From: Auanema rhodensis
Lineage: Eukaryota; Nematoda; Chromadorea; Rhabditida; Rhabditidae
Direction of reading: 5' to 3'
Length of the DNA stretch: 64,000 bases
NCBI GenBank assembly: GCA_964057225.1
Contig: OZ059898.1
Span: 13,789,767 to 13,853,766 of the forward strand
Shown here: in pieces, positions 10,873-23,182 of the stretch
Layout of the letters: each line of letters opens with the position of its first letter
Numbering within the stretch: the stretch's first letter is position 1
The notes under the pieces: model-generated
Database searches by the model: none
Told to the model about the DNA's origin: nothing
What the model saw: the letters and a program-made list of their open reading frames with translations, nothing else
Translations under genes and position numbers: made by a program

Positions 10873-11823
10873 ATGATGGAGTTTAATGAACTTCCTCCAA
10901 AATCGCCTACATTATCTCACCATGGGTCTCGTAAAAGTGTTCGAACGCTTCGTTCAGCTCGAAGTTTACAAAGTATTAAGGTAAATAAGAAACAAGAAAA
11001 AGATCTGAAACGTTTGAGTCTATTTAAAAACTCAAAACATTTTTATTTTCATTATAACTGCTTTTTTTTACGAGTACAAAGAGTAATAAGAGCACAAACA
11101 GTATCCGAGTCTTTAATCATCGTCATGCCACTTATCATACCTGTTTTGGATCTGTTCATGTTAAGGTATGAAGCATCGAAAAAAATTTTTTCCTAATATC
11201 TTAAGGCTGCCACTTGTGGAATAGGACTCGTATCTCTTCTAATCGTTTGTTCTGCATTAATATATTGTGTTTATACATCACAGGAAGTAAAATTATATAT
11301 CATTTCCCTTAACGAGTTTCTTTTTCTTCAGCTTCAGAAGCCTGTTCTGAAATTATATACATTACCTATGATATTTATGATTGTTTTACTTCTATATATG
11401 TATATTGGAATTGTTCAGAAGAAAGCTAAGCTACTATATCCTTTCATAGCCTTACAGGTACTCTATATAAATCATTGAATTTTTAATTTTTTGACCAATT
11501 TTCCAGATTTTTTTTGTTTTTGCTACGGCAATTTCAATAGTTATGATATCTATAGCTGTAGTTTGCCGAACAAAATTCATCTTGCAAATATTCATACCCG
11601 TAGATAAGAATTCTTCAGAGCAAGATTATTGTTGGTTAATTTAATACTTGCGAGATGATCAATTCTGAATATTTTAGTGAGAATGTCTTTAGCTACTGCA
11701 AGCATTTTACTTATTCAACTATTTTTTCAACTATGGGCATTACGCGCAGTGTGTGGCTGTTTTAGATATTTCACTGATCTCAATCGTTTCTACATACGTC
11801 AAGCTCAACTTAATTATATTTGA
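10873..11823 (+). CDS. LAPTM4/5-like (DUF7027-type) four-pass membrane protein
   Basis: Exon 1 runs from ATGATGGAG at 10873 to about 10980 (LRSARSLQSIK, basic and Ser-rich cytosolic N-terminus). Exon 2 gives CFGSVHVKAATCGIGLVSLL after removal of a 40-base intron; the C-x-S-x-HV-x-A/T signature before a first hydrophobic helix is typical of LAPTM-like endosomal/lysosomal proteins. Exons 3-5 supply three more hydrophobic helices (PMIFMIVLLLYMYIGIV, FFVFATAISIVMISIAVV, ATASILLIQLFFQLWAL) and the tail CFRYFTDLNRFYIRQAQLNY. Chosen exon phases are 0/0/0/0/1. Four helices with cytosolic ends match the family. Likely role is endolysosomal membrane trafficking; substrate unknown. The last donor (GATTATT|GTTGGT) is the least certain junction. 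Confidence 0.7.
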
Positions 11824-12453
11824 TCTAAGATAGATGAAAATTCAATCTTTTCAAGTGGTGGCTTCGCATTTCAAATTAAATGTTTGGCTGTGAACTTAAA
11901 AATTCAGAACTTAAAAATTTACTTCATATCTTTCATGTTAACTGTTATTTTTTATAAGACTATTTTAAAAATAAAAGATTTTGGAAAGTGTAGTTTATTG
12001 GCAAATCGTAGTATGGAACATTTAGATTATTTAACATATTGCTATTAGGAATATACAACATTGATTGAGGATGTTTAAGAAGTGGTAGGAAGCCATATGG
12101 AAATTGTATTTGATCAGACTAGAATTTAGGTATAACAAACACCGGAAAGTTCCTTATAGATTAGTAGAGTTAGTATAATCTTATCTTGGCATCGAAATAT
12201 ATAACGGAAACTGTTACATGTTTGTTAGTTGTTAGAATCACATTGTCAGAAAGCAGAAAATTTTTGCCTAATAACCTTAATAAATCCTAGACATTTCAGA
12301 TACTCCATATTTGGCTCAAAATTATTTTTTTAGTTTACTCATTTAAGTTTTTTTTTATTTTTTGTTAATATTAAAGAAAAACTCAGCTAGCGGAAGCTAA
12401 GTAATATTGATTTCAGATCTAGATTAACTTTGTATACAGTATATTATCTAGTA
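11824..12453. other. intergenic, no gene seen
   Basis: AT-rich 3' flank shared by two convergent genes, the LAPTM-like gene (plus) and the thrombospondin-repeat gene (minus). It contains several AATAAA-like signals; nothing else is recognised. Confidence 0.6.
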
Positions 12454-15400
12454 TCAGCAAGGTGGTTCTTGAGGACATGGTTGTGTCCCACGGCATTGCT
12501 GAGTTTCTTCAGCTGGACCGTAACAATTGCATCCTAGTTCTCCAATGCATTGGCGAGATCTGAATAAAGTTCTTTAAAAGTAAATCTGCAATCATTAAAA
12601 AACCTGTTTTGAACGCCAACTTCGCAGCTTTTTTGGGTACTGCAAGCACTCCATTCACACCATTGAGTCCATGAACATTGTGGACTACACGATTGTGTAT
12701 TGCAGGTACGAGACTCGCGATCAGATCCCTCGCAGACGCAAGTATCATCATGAGCTGAAAGTATAATAATTTAAATATAAGAAACATTTAGGAATTTACT
12801 ATTACCTCCATAGCCATCTCTACTGCAAGTTCTAGTTCTAATACTTTGTCCTCCTCCGCATTCCTTGTCGCACATTGACCACCCACACCATTCTGACCAC
12901 TTGCAGCAGTTGGTTCCTTCGCATAATACAGTTTCTACACTTGGACCTTGACAGGCATTGCTGTCACTTCCATCAGAATTCATGCATCCACGAGTACGAG
13001 TACGTTGTCCTGGACCACATTTGCTGCTACATCCAGACCATTCACACCACTCAGACCAAGAAGCACATGGGGCATTGAAACATTGAGATGTTTCCTAAAA
13101 TCACTCAGTTTTTGCCATACCCAGTAAACTTCATTAAACCTCATTTGGTCCAGCACAGTCAGTTCCATATTGACAAATGCGAAGACGTCTACGGATTCCA
13201 TTCCCGCATGATACGGAGCATGATCCCCATTCTTCCCAATTGGCCCATTCAGAGCATGGTCTATCTTGGCATGCTTTCTGCTCCATGGTTGTACCAGGAC
13301 AGTCTTGTCCACCAAGGCAAGAACGTTGACGAGTAGCAATACCATGTCCACAAGTAGCAGAGCATTGTCCCCAATCTTCCCATTGACTCCATTCTGGACA
13401 AGGTCCAGCTTGGCAGACATCGCTCTAAATTTTTGGTGAACTTATCGTTTATAGAAGCAACTCACTTCAAAATCACTTCCTTCGCATCTATTGGTTCCAA
13501 GATGACAGAATCTAGTTCTTTGGCGTTGTCCTTGTCCACATGTAACAGGGCAAGCAGACCACTCACACCACTCAGACCATGTCTGACAAGGTCCCATATT
13601 GCATGAAGCTTGTTCATATTCTGGACCTTGACAGTTAGAGGTGGCACATTCGCGTCTACGTTGCTTGACACCATCTCCGCAAGTGCATGAACATGCTGAC
13701 CATTCTGACCAATCATACCAACTTCCAGGTTGTTGCTGGACAGGTTCGCATGCTCCTCCATTACAAACTGGGGGTGGTGGTGGTGCTGGGCGATAACCAC
13801 TATGTGGTGCGGGAGGTTGTGGTTGTGGTGCAGGTGGTGCTGGAGGCTGAGGGTGGGGTTGAGGATAATGTCTAATTTCACAACGGCTTCCTGAGCATGG
13901 CTCTGCAACTTGGCGAGCAGGGCTTCTCTGATTTTCACGATAGTGAGCCATTCTGAAAGTATTATTATGACCTACAATTATTTCTTGTATAAATAACTTG
14001 CCTTTGCTGATAAAGTTGAGCATATTCGTCATAAGGAGAACGTTGCAATTGCTGTTGTTGTTGTTGCTGCTGTTGTTGCTGTTGTTGTTGTTGTTGTTGT
14101 TGTTGTTGCTGTTGCTGCAAAAGGAGTTGTTGCTGGTGCTGCTGATGTTGTTGTTGTTGCTGGAGATATCTGGGATCTTGAGCGCGTGGGAGTGGAGCTG
14201 GTGGTGCAGGAGCTCTGTTAAAGTTGCGTGCTGGACAACCACGACGTTGAATTTTGCGTCCATAATCACAAGACTGGGATCGGACAGCATGTCCAGCTTA
14301 AAAGTGTAAAGCTTGGTACAACATACTTTACATAAGATTTGCATACCGATCTTTGAGCAATCTGACCAATCGGTCCATTCTCCTACACTCATTTTGAAAG
14401 CTTCATCTCCATTTTCTAAAAATAATATGTTTTCTTTGAACAAATCTATACTACATACGTCTCTTCTTTCTGTCAACTTTATCTGTGGAGGAAGCTAATC
14501 CATCCTCTTGAAGAGGTGGATGAGCATCGAACTGATGGCAATCATGTACGATCTCAAGCATTCTTACAATATCCTTCTTCGAATCAGCTTTTTGTTCGAT
14601 AAGATCGATCTGAATTGTTGACATTAAAAACGCAAATTTTATTTATTTTTGCCTTATCGTTCACAGAATTCTTCTCGAAGAGATAACAGTAGTGATGATC
14701 GGTATCATTATGGAGATAATAGTATACAACTGAAATTGAAGTTCAGTATAATCCGATCTCAACGTTTTCATATAATTTCTCTTGTAGCTTATATTGGTTT
14801 CTCAAGCAACCATTTGATTCTCGAAAGTCTATTTCTGAGTTCAACAACATGGTAACATGTGGTTACTAAGTACATCAATAAGAAGTTTTGAGTAATGTGA
14901 CACGACTGTTTTAATTCTCTGTTTTTTGATTTCTTTTTCATCTGAGTTGTACTTGAAATAAATTATTCGTTTGATTATTGTTGTGGAAATCCAATAGCAA
15001 TGACAAGCAATAACCAAGTAATTTAGATTTAAATGATAAGATTTTAAGTATATCCTTCTCATACGTATGCCAATCATCAATTTCTTAGACACACGCTGTA
15101 ACCTGTGGATTGGCGTAATCACTCAAAGTCTGTTGGACAGCGAAAAAGCGGAAAATGAGAGATATATTGAGAAATAGAGAAGATTTATGAAAGTAAGAAC
15201 TGAAAAGCGTTGCAAAATTGGCCAACTGCCAGTTGTTCTCAAAAGTTTTCTTTATGTTTCATATTTTCAAGTAAATAATTCAAACTACTTAAAACTGAGA
15301 ACGAATGAAAATTCAAAAGTTCATTTAGCTTACCGGCGGTGCAAGCTGGGAACATATCAACACATTTCTTTTGACATTCAAAAGCAGTAGCCTGAATGAT

Positions 15401-15893
15401 AGTCAAGTATAATATTGTAGAAGAAATTCTTTGAAGAATTTTCTGAAAGTCAACTCACCTGCATCATCTCCAAAGGATCAATTCCTTCGAGGGCAGTATT
15501 GTTATGCATACGAGCACATAAATCCTCAAGTTTTGCATCTTTTTTTCCTCGAGAAATGGAAATACGCGCTGAAATTAATCAAACCGAATACGTGTAGTTA
15601 AGAAAATTATTGATAAAACGTTTTTGATTGCCATGTTTTCATCAGAAGCAAGTGATGCTAAAGCGATTGTGAAGAAACTAGTCTTGTCTGATGATTATGG
15701 AGAATTCTCCCATATCTTCTTTTTTTTGAAACAGCTTTGTAAGGACCCAATTGAAGCATCGGGCAATTAGATTAGGGCAATAAGATTTATTTAAAGATGA
15801 TTATTTATTGAGGTATATTAATTATATGAATATAATTAACCTACCACAATAAGTAAGTCCTGCAAAGAGCAGGAATATTAGAGAGGTGCGCAT
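12454..15893 (-). CDS. secreted thrombospondin type-1 repeat protein with polyglutamine insert
   Basis: The first exon starts [16 protein letters not shown], a signal peptide. It is followed by a small Cys-containing region ([16 protein letters not shown], then [12 protein letters not shown]). From about 14400 onward the protein is built of thrombospondin type-1 repeats: [113 protein letters not shown] and [12 protein letters not shown], about eight in all, with W-x-x-W sites suited to C-mannosylation. A long Gln tract and a Pro/His-rich linker ([15 protein letters not shown]) separate the first repeat from the others. It probably acts in extracellular matrix. The junction joining the exon near 15090-15120 does not keep phase in my reading, so that segment is tentative. 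No protease or other catalytic domain is visible. Confidence 0.85.
14047..14165 (-). repeat. CAG/CAA repeat encoding polyglutamine
   Basis: A mixed CAG/CAA tract (seen as TTG/CTG on the plus strand) encodes dozens of Gln residues interrupted by a few His and Leu, inside the thrombospondin-repeat gene. The interruptions reduce slippage. On the opposite strand it reads as poly-Leu, which is a shadow. Confidence 0.85.
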
Positions 15894-16425
15894 GTCGTCC
15901 TCGCAATAGCTTAGACTGATTGGGGGGCGGGGTGGTCGGACGCCTGAGGCCTGATCTCTACAAGCTTTTCTAGAATCAATGTTTCTTAATAATACTACAA
16001 AGATTGAATAAATCACTGAAGACTGAAAAATCTCGAAGATAGTTTAAGTTCAACTCAATATATCTTGAATCTCGAACATAAATAATAATAATTAATTGTA
16101 ATTATGTTAAGACAAGACATCGAAATTTCTAAGAAACATTTTGAACTCCTCCTATATTGTCCAGGTTTTTAACCTCCTCATTTCATTAAGGTAATCAATG
16201 CTAGCCGTAAAAAAGTGCGGGAGGGATGGGGGAACAGAGTTTTGTTTTGAAAAAAAATTTTCATATTTTCATAAATACATAAAACCACGTTGATATAGTA
16301 CTTTTATTAATAAATAATTGTTTAAATTTTACAAATATTTCGTTTAAATTTGAATTTTAATATTATTAAGATATTCTATTCTAAAATCTTTTTCATCTTT
16401 AAATATTTTAAATAAATATGTTAAA
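15894..16425. other. intergenic, no gene seen
   Basis: Upstream flank of the thrombospondin-repeat gene and 3' flank of the next minus-strand gene. A GC-rich patch lies at about 15900-15960 just upstream of the signal-peptide exon, and poly-AT DNA fills 16250-16425. Confidence 0.5.
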
Positions 16426-16833
16426 TTATGTACATATATAGATCCAATATTGTATTGGATGATTAAGAAGAAGCCAACGACTAATCTTATTTAGATATTT
16501 TTTATTGAAATGTGTATATCTCTTTTGATATAACTGTTTGTTTCGCTTTAAATACTCTAAACATGATTCTGTAGCATTTTCATTGTATTCTTCCCAACAT
16601 TTGGATAATAGATCATTGATGAAATGAAAAGCTAACATCGATCCATCAAATTCTGAAAACTGAAAGTAAGAGCATCTAGCTCAACTGAGTCATCTTTTCA
16701 TTTAATCTCTTTTTTTTTCTTTTATCATTTTTACCAGAGCTATTTCAAGCCTAAGTATATACGCTTGTCTGGGATCTGTCAGTTTCTTCAACTCTAAAGC
16801 GAAATGGAAACTTTTGCATTCCACTTCGATCAT
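16426..16833 (-). CDS. unknown protein, 110 residues
   Basis: Two exons, 16833-16735 and 16659-16426, join in phase 0 across a 75-base intron. The start gives MIEVECKSFHFALELKKL, followed by DPRQAYILRLEIALFSEFDG, which crosses the splice cleanly. The second exon continues HFINDLLSKCWEEYNENATE and ends with a basic, aromatic tail (WLLLNHPIQYWIYICT). The composition suggests a compact helical protein. I see no signal peptide or known domain. The smooth joining of two protein-like exons is the main support. Confidence 0.45.
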
Positions 16834-18104
16834 AGTCTGTTTGCGACAGAACGAAGTAGCACATGACAGCATATAATATTTCTATGAACTAGCCTCTTGT
16901 CTTTCTTCTTTTAACAGGAGAATATATGAAAAAAGATAAGCGAGAAACCAGAATCAAATAGGTAAGTTTTCTTTTGAATTCGGATTAGTCAGTATACTTT
17001 TTCTATTTTTCTGCTGTATCTAAAAAAAGAAAAACGAGCATAACTGAACTAAAACTACTTTAAAACAGAAACTGAATCCGTGATATATCCCAGAAATGAA
17101 GAAGTAAAGAAATTCAACGACTTATAGTTTCAAACTACACATTCTCGTCCTTACAGGTATTTAAACGCTAAATAAACTCGATTGGAATATTCCATAAAAA
17201 CCTTACAAGTCATTTAAACTATACAGGAAGGCTTGACCGGTTGCTTTTTTTCTTTAATCATATTTTTAAATTATAATTAACTGTGTTCCATTGCTTTCCA
17301 CTTTTTTATACTATTTTTTTTTGTTTGAAATGTCTGCGACCAACATAGTATTAAATAGCGCAGTTTATTGTTTAACAATTGTTTAGCTGTGGTCACTTTC
17401 CTTCCGTAATTACGTAATTTCAAGAGTTCACTCGTTCATGTGATAGAAAGGATGATAGATGCCTATCGTTTATCATATGGTCAGTTTAAGAGGATCAAGT
17501 CTTAAATTAAAACTGCAGACCTCTGGTCATTAGTTTGAAATTGTTACAAAAATATTACAAATCTATGTAATATTGCAGATAGGTGACACTAGATCATGCG
17601 CGATCCGACAGAGCAAATTCTTAATACCATAAAAATGAATATTATTTGTATTTAACTACTTGATTATACATTTATGAATGATGTAAGTACAAGTTATTAG
17701 TCTGAGAACTAGTTGGCACTAGATATCTAGTCATCTTAAAACTGCCGTAGCAAGAACAAAGAGTGCAACAAAGTTAGTTTCAAATGAAACACCTGATGAC
17801 AAATGACGTTCTCAACATCATAAGCATGACAGATGCAGAAGATCTGATTGTCAATTCTAAGCTTTCTGATTTTAACTGGATGTAAGTCAAGCAAACGAAA
17901 CTGAAGAAGATATGAGAAAATAATTGATATAATGGAAAAGGGAGTTAAAACTTAAAATTATTTTAAAAGTGCATCGGCAGTTGTAATATTATGTATATAT
18001 GTATGAATTTTAAAATATGAAATATCATGTACGAAGTATGAAGAAACTAATATGAGATTCAGGATGATATTCTGGGGCTCTTCCAAGCTTTAAATCTGCG
18101 ATAC
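16834..18104. other. intergenic, no gene seen
   Basis: AT-rich DNA without long open frames. Poly-T tracts and a short imperfect palindrome near 17450-17480 (ATGATAGATGCCTATC) are present. The 3' part flanks the ZNF474-like gene. Confidence 0.5.
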
Positions 18105-18637
<533 letters not shown>

Positions 18638-19910
18638 TAAAGCATGTAAATTAGAACAATAGGATTAAGGACACGAGCAAATTATAGGAAGTAACAAATG
18701 AGTTACTCAATGAAGACCCAAATCAATTATTTTATCTCCTCTTATTCCCAAAGCAATAAACGTTCCACTTTGAATCTCTAGATCCAATTTGAAACACATT
18801 CGAGAAAGAAGAAATTGATTTAGCTTAGCTACATTCATATGGTTTTCCAAGAATTTTTGTTTTGTGCTGAAGGTATTTCATTCTGTGGTGAATTAAATTT
18901 TTACACCAAATTTGTTTTTATGTGAAACTTGGAAACAACAAAACTCCAAAATTTCTCAAGTTTTCCTATTTTTTCAGAATATTATTGAGCTCACAACAAC
19001 TGTTAGAGATGGTTGTCATAATAGGAAATGCAAGAGCTCCCATGCATGTGGAACGAAATGAATTTTTTCACTCAAGTTTCTTCCAAAAAAAGCTGCATAA
19101 TTCAAGAACGTTGTAGAATTGATTCCAATATACGTTGACTATAATTTTTTCACAAATCAAAAAAATCTTATTGTAATTTATACATCTTAAAGTCGAAAGA
19201 TATTTATGTGGTAGTATATAATTTTAAAAAATCTTATATTCGGAGAGTAATTAGATTTGATTATTTTAATTTAAAAAGCAAAAACTCACCATTTCTAGAG
19301 TGAATCACAGAACGAATCACAGAGCATAAACTGGAATCGTATAAGAGAAACAGGAGAGGAAGTCTATCAGAAGAGTTTTGTTCACACAATGGCAAGCTTC
19401 TAACTGGGTGGAGTCTATATAAAGCTCGAGACCAAGTCACCACGGAAACGAGCTAATGCATAAAATAATTTTCATAGCGAGTTAATAGCATACTTACTAC
19501 ATCAGAGTTTCTATATGCATACTTACTGATAGAGAGAAAATTAATATATAAAAATTAATAAATATATTTCTCTCTTATAATTAGTGTAATTTTAAATGTT
19601 GGTTGTTTCAAGAAAACCAATTCCAAAAATAAATTCGTAAATTTGTTAATTTGTTCAAATAAGTTCAATCTTTAAATAATTTTGAAGATTTCATAAGCAT
19701 TAGTTCATACATTCATATATTGTTTTTTCCTGCAGTAAATAAGTGAGGACGTTGGATTGAAAAGTGCTCCAATACACAAATTCTTTGGCGCGAAAAAATG
19801 CGGTATGATTATATTTTTTTCTTTTACATACTGATTACATTTCTTCATTTGCATGATTAATATTTATGTTTTTTTTTTATTAAAAGAGTTATGTTATAGC
19901 TTTACTAATC
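18638..19910. other. intergenic, may hold the first exon of the ZNF474-like gene and the RPA2 5' UTR
   Basis: No reliable coding exon. A noncoding exon of RPA2 may end near 19802 (ATGCG|GTATGA), since a TTATAG acceptor lies just upstream of the RPA2 ATG. The missing 5' exon of the ZNF474-like gene should also be here. Confidence 0.4.
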
Positions 19911-21206
19911 ATGTGGAATGAATCTTTTTCTGGAGATAATGGTGGTTGGGGAGGTGATGCATCGTTTGCAACACAAGGTATTGAATAAGTAATTCCATAA
20001 AGTGCTTGACATTATTTTCCCAGCTCCAAAGGATTCTGGTATGAAACGTGTTGCTGACCGTCTCCCAGTACCAGTCTCGGTGTCAGACTTAGGCCAAGTT
20101 TCCCGTTCTGATGAAAAATTTGTACTTGGTGACTATTCCTTCAGTACGGTATGTTCATATTTTTAGTTCAAGTTGAACTGCTGTTGTATAGGTCTTGGTA
20201 ATGGGCTTAGTGAAAGGTGTAGACGAAAATGACCAGAATGTTATTTATGATATCGTAGATCCAGAAAATGAAGCCAGTGATTTTAAAGTGATTGTGTACA
20301 AGGGGGTAAGCTGAGAGCGTAAGACTCATAGATAACTTTTTCTTCCAGTTGGGTAATAGCAAAAAAGATCTCAAGCAGTTTGTCGAAGGAACAAGAATTA
20401 TGAGTCTTGGCAAGCTTAGAAGTTTTGCTGATTTCTTCGGTTGGTTCTCTTGATCGAATCAGATTTAATTAAGTATTCATCAGCTGTTATTGCTTACGAT
20501 GTCATGGAAGTGTCGAATGATCAACAGTACCATGCTTATACTCTCGAAGCTAAAATTGCTAAGCTGTATTTCTCAAAAGTTTGAAGATTTTCATCGTATT
20601 ATATTTTATCCCATATTTAGAATGTTCCAAACAAACTGGTTTCTGGCCAGTTTCATGATTTAGACGGAACTTGTGTTGGTTTACCTGGTGTCCCTGCCAA
20701 TGCTAAACAAGGTGGCTTTAAGTCTGACGTAAGTTTTAGTGAAGTTTCTTACGATTTTTATAAATTATCGAATTCCTTTGAAGTTTTTTTTTACGATTTT
20801 CATTAATCGTGGAATTTAGGATCAAAGTCATCAAACTCGTGGAGATAGATTGTATCCAACTGATTCTGCAAATGATGCAAACAAGAAGGTTTCAATTGTT
20901 GTAATCAATGGATTACAGGGACAACGTGCCGATGTAAGTATATTTTCGTATAATCGGTTTCTATTATCTTTTCAGATTATCCGTTTGTTAGAAAACGATC
21001 AGTCTTCATATGGAGAGCATGGCTACACTGTTGAAGAAATCAGACAAGTATGTCTTTTGTTCTTTTAGGTTCTCACGGAGTTGAATTATTTTCAGAGGCT
21101 TAAATCTTCGAATGTCGATTCTATAAGATCAGACTTGGAATATTTGGCTACAGAAGGCCACGTTTATACCACAATCAGTGACGATCACTATGCTTTGATC
21201 ACATAA
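19911..21206 (+). CDS. RPA2: Replication protein A 32 kDa subunit
   Basis: Nine or so short exons. The N-terminus MWNESFSGDNGGWGGDASF has the Gly/Ser-rich character of the RPA32 phosphorylated tail. The OB-fold follows: LGQVSRSDEKFVLGDYSF, VLVMGLVKGVDENDQNVIYD, DFKVIVYKG, then IMSLGKLRSF and AVIAYDVMEVSNDQQYH. The C-terminal winged helix is present (VVINGLQGQRAD, LLENDQSSYGEHGYTVEEIR, LEYLATEGHVYTTISDDHYA). RPA2 is the middle subunit of the single-stranded-DNA binding heterotrimer in replication and repair; its winged helix docks repair proteins. Total length is near the usual 270 residues. The junction around 20440 is ambiguous: a 41-base intron, or a 23-base one if the SFADFF residues are kept. 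Confidence 0.9.
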
Positions 21207-21578
21207 CCGAACTAACTTGTCTGGAATCTTGTGCAAATTTCTGTTGTATATTTTTACCTCAATGAACAATGAATGCAACTAATTGATCTTAAAAGTTTAT
21301 TTTGTGCTATTAAGCAAAGAAATGCTATGTACGTAACACAGTTATAATTTCGATATTTGCTTGGGAATTACCCTTGTTCTCGCCCGATATTATATGAATA
21401 CTGAATACGGGGCTTGTACTAGGAATAACTGCAAGAAAAATCGAAAAGATACTCGTAAATTAGTCCCCGACACTGACATCATAGAGAACTTAATAATCGG
21501 AGAAATAAAATTTTTTTTTGAATGATGGGGTGAACTGCTTTTTTTTCTGTCCATTTTTGAGTTTTTAGTTGCGTTTTT
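21207..21578. other. intergenic, RPA2 3' UTR and upstream flank of the next gene
   Basis: No coding sequence seen. The two genes lie head to tail on the plus strand, 372 bases apart. Confidence 0.5.
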
Positions 21579-22749
21579 ATGAAGATGTTGGTGGCCTGCT
21601 TATTATTGGCACTATCTGGTCCGACAACCGCTATTGTCCTGCTTGTGCCTAGCTTTTTAGTTAACAGTAAATATTTAATTTCAAATATATGTCAGGAATG
21701 TAATCTACAGATAATAAGAACGATGTGAATGCTGGAGGTGGAGGTTTCAATGATGCCCTCAATACAGCTGGAAGAAGTAAGCTTTTCTTAAAATATTTCA
21801 AATCCTCACTTTTAATTTTAATTTTTTCATCCTATATTCTTAAATTTCGTAAAATTATGCAAGTTGCAAAAAGCTTTAATTTTTGTATTCTTTAGCTTTA
21901 CTTCTATAGTCCCCATTCGTTTTCATCTTGGTTGCAAAATAAAGCCACAAAATTTAATCTAGTCTGTTCGATACAAGATTGTCTGGGAAGCCAATGTGTA
22001 CTTCTTGAAATCGCATGACACATCAAATTAATTCCAACATTTATCCGTAATGCGATGATATCATCATTCGTTTCACTTTTTAGTTGGAGATTTGATGGAC
22101 ATAACAAGTGACCTCATGGACGGAAGTATATTCTCAGATCATCCTAATTCTCAAACCGCTCATGCTCAAGCTGATTATTACGGAAATCAAGCTTCTTATG
22201 GAAACCAAGCTCCTTATGGAAACCAACAATATTACGGAAGTCAATATGCTTACGGTCAGCAGTCAGCTTATGCAACTCAGCCTACTTACTATCAAGCTCC
22301 TGCTCCTAATTACTATCAAGCTCCTGCTCCAAATTACTATCAAGCTCCTGCTGCAAATTACTATGCCCCACAACAATATCCGCCAACTCAAACCGGCTAC
22401 AATCCTCAAACATCGTATGTAACAATGCCAAAACCAAGTTCCGACACAGGAATTGTTGGTTCAAAGGTGCCTCACATTCCTGCTAATCCTTCTGAAAAAG
22501 TGCCTTTACCTGCTAATCCTTCGGGAAAATTGCCTTTACCTGCTAGAGATTCCACTGCATCAGGTGGACCTCCAGATTCAGCAAACAGAGGATGCGGTAA
22601 TTTAAAAAAAAATTATCATAAATACATGCTTATAATTTCCAGTAGCAACATTCGTGGACATTCATGAAGGAAAACGACGATACTTGTGTAATTGTGCTGG
22701 ACTAGGAATGTCATATCAGTATCATTATTGCGGTGTCATGAAAGGATAA
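21579..22749 (+). CDS. secreted Tyr/Gln/Pro-rich repeat protein with C-terminal Cys module
   Basis: The start gives MKMLVACLLLALSGPTTAIV, a signal peptide. After two small exons (NKNDVNAGGGGFNDALNTAG) and a 307-base intron, the main exon encodes IGDLMDITSDLMDGSIFSD, then low-complexity repeats: YGNQA/APYGNQQYYG units, three NYYQAPAP-type units, and three P-ANPSxKxPLP units. The last exon adds ATFVDIHEGKRRYLCNCAG and YQYHYCGVMKG, a short Cys-containing module loosely like the end of an EGF or ShK domain. Exons join in phase. The tyrosine-rich repeats suggest a structural matrix, cuticle or eggshell protein that could be dityrosine cross-linked; this is inference. I do not recognise a specific family. 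Confidence 0.7.
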
Positions 22750-23182
22750 AGAAAACTTTAATTGATATACAATCATATTATTAAAATTATAAAATTATTT
22801 ATCAATGAATATAAGATGTTACTTGATTAGAGTTTTTAATTTACAATAAAATAATAAATAAAATGTTGCATTATGTACAACTTAAAATTTCAAATGAGAA
22901 TTAGGAATGTGCTTCACAACAATAAAAACAATTTTAAAAGAATATTGTGTCCAATAAATACTAAGAAACATAGAGACACAGTGGATCTGTCCTTCAAAGA
23001 ATATCGGCATGGCATCGGAAAGACTTCACAAAATAGAAAGGGTCTTAAAAATAAGAAAACTTAAACTGAAGTGGAGAAAAGAATGAATCTCTGGGATCAA
23101 TATTTGATATAGATCATTATATGATATGAATACTTATAACTTTAAAAAAACGTAAATCTTCTTGAGCTCATAGTACCCACAC
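22750..23182. other. intergenic between convergent genes
   Basis: AT-rich 3' flanks with several AATAAA signals on the plus strand at about 22848-22862. A stop-free plus-strand stretch at 22873-23064 looks like chance. Confidence 0.5.

Noticed and set aside
13998-14309. Poly-leucine ORF on the plus strand
   Set aside because: It is the reverse-strand shadow of the CAG/CAA tract in the thrombospondin-repeat gene.
21904-22107. 67-codon minus-strand ORF inside the long intron of the secreted Tyr-rich gene
   Set aside because: No start context, splice or homology; likely chance.
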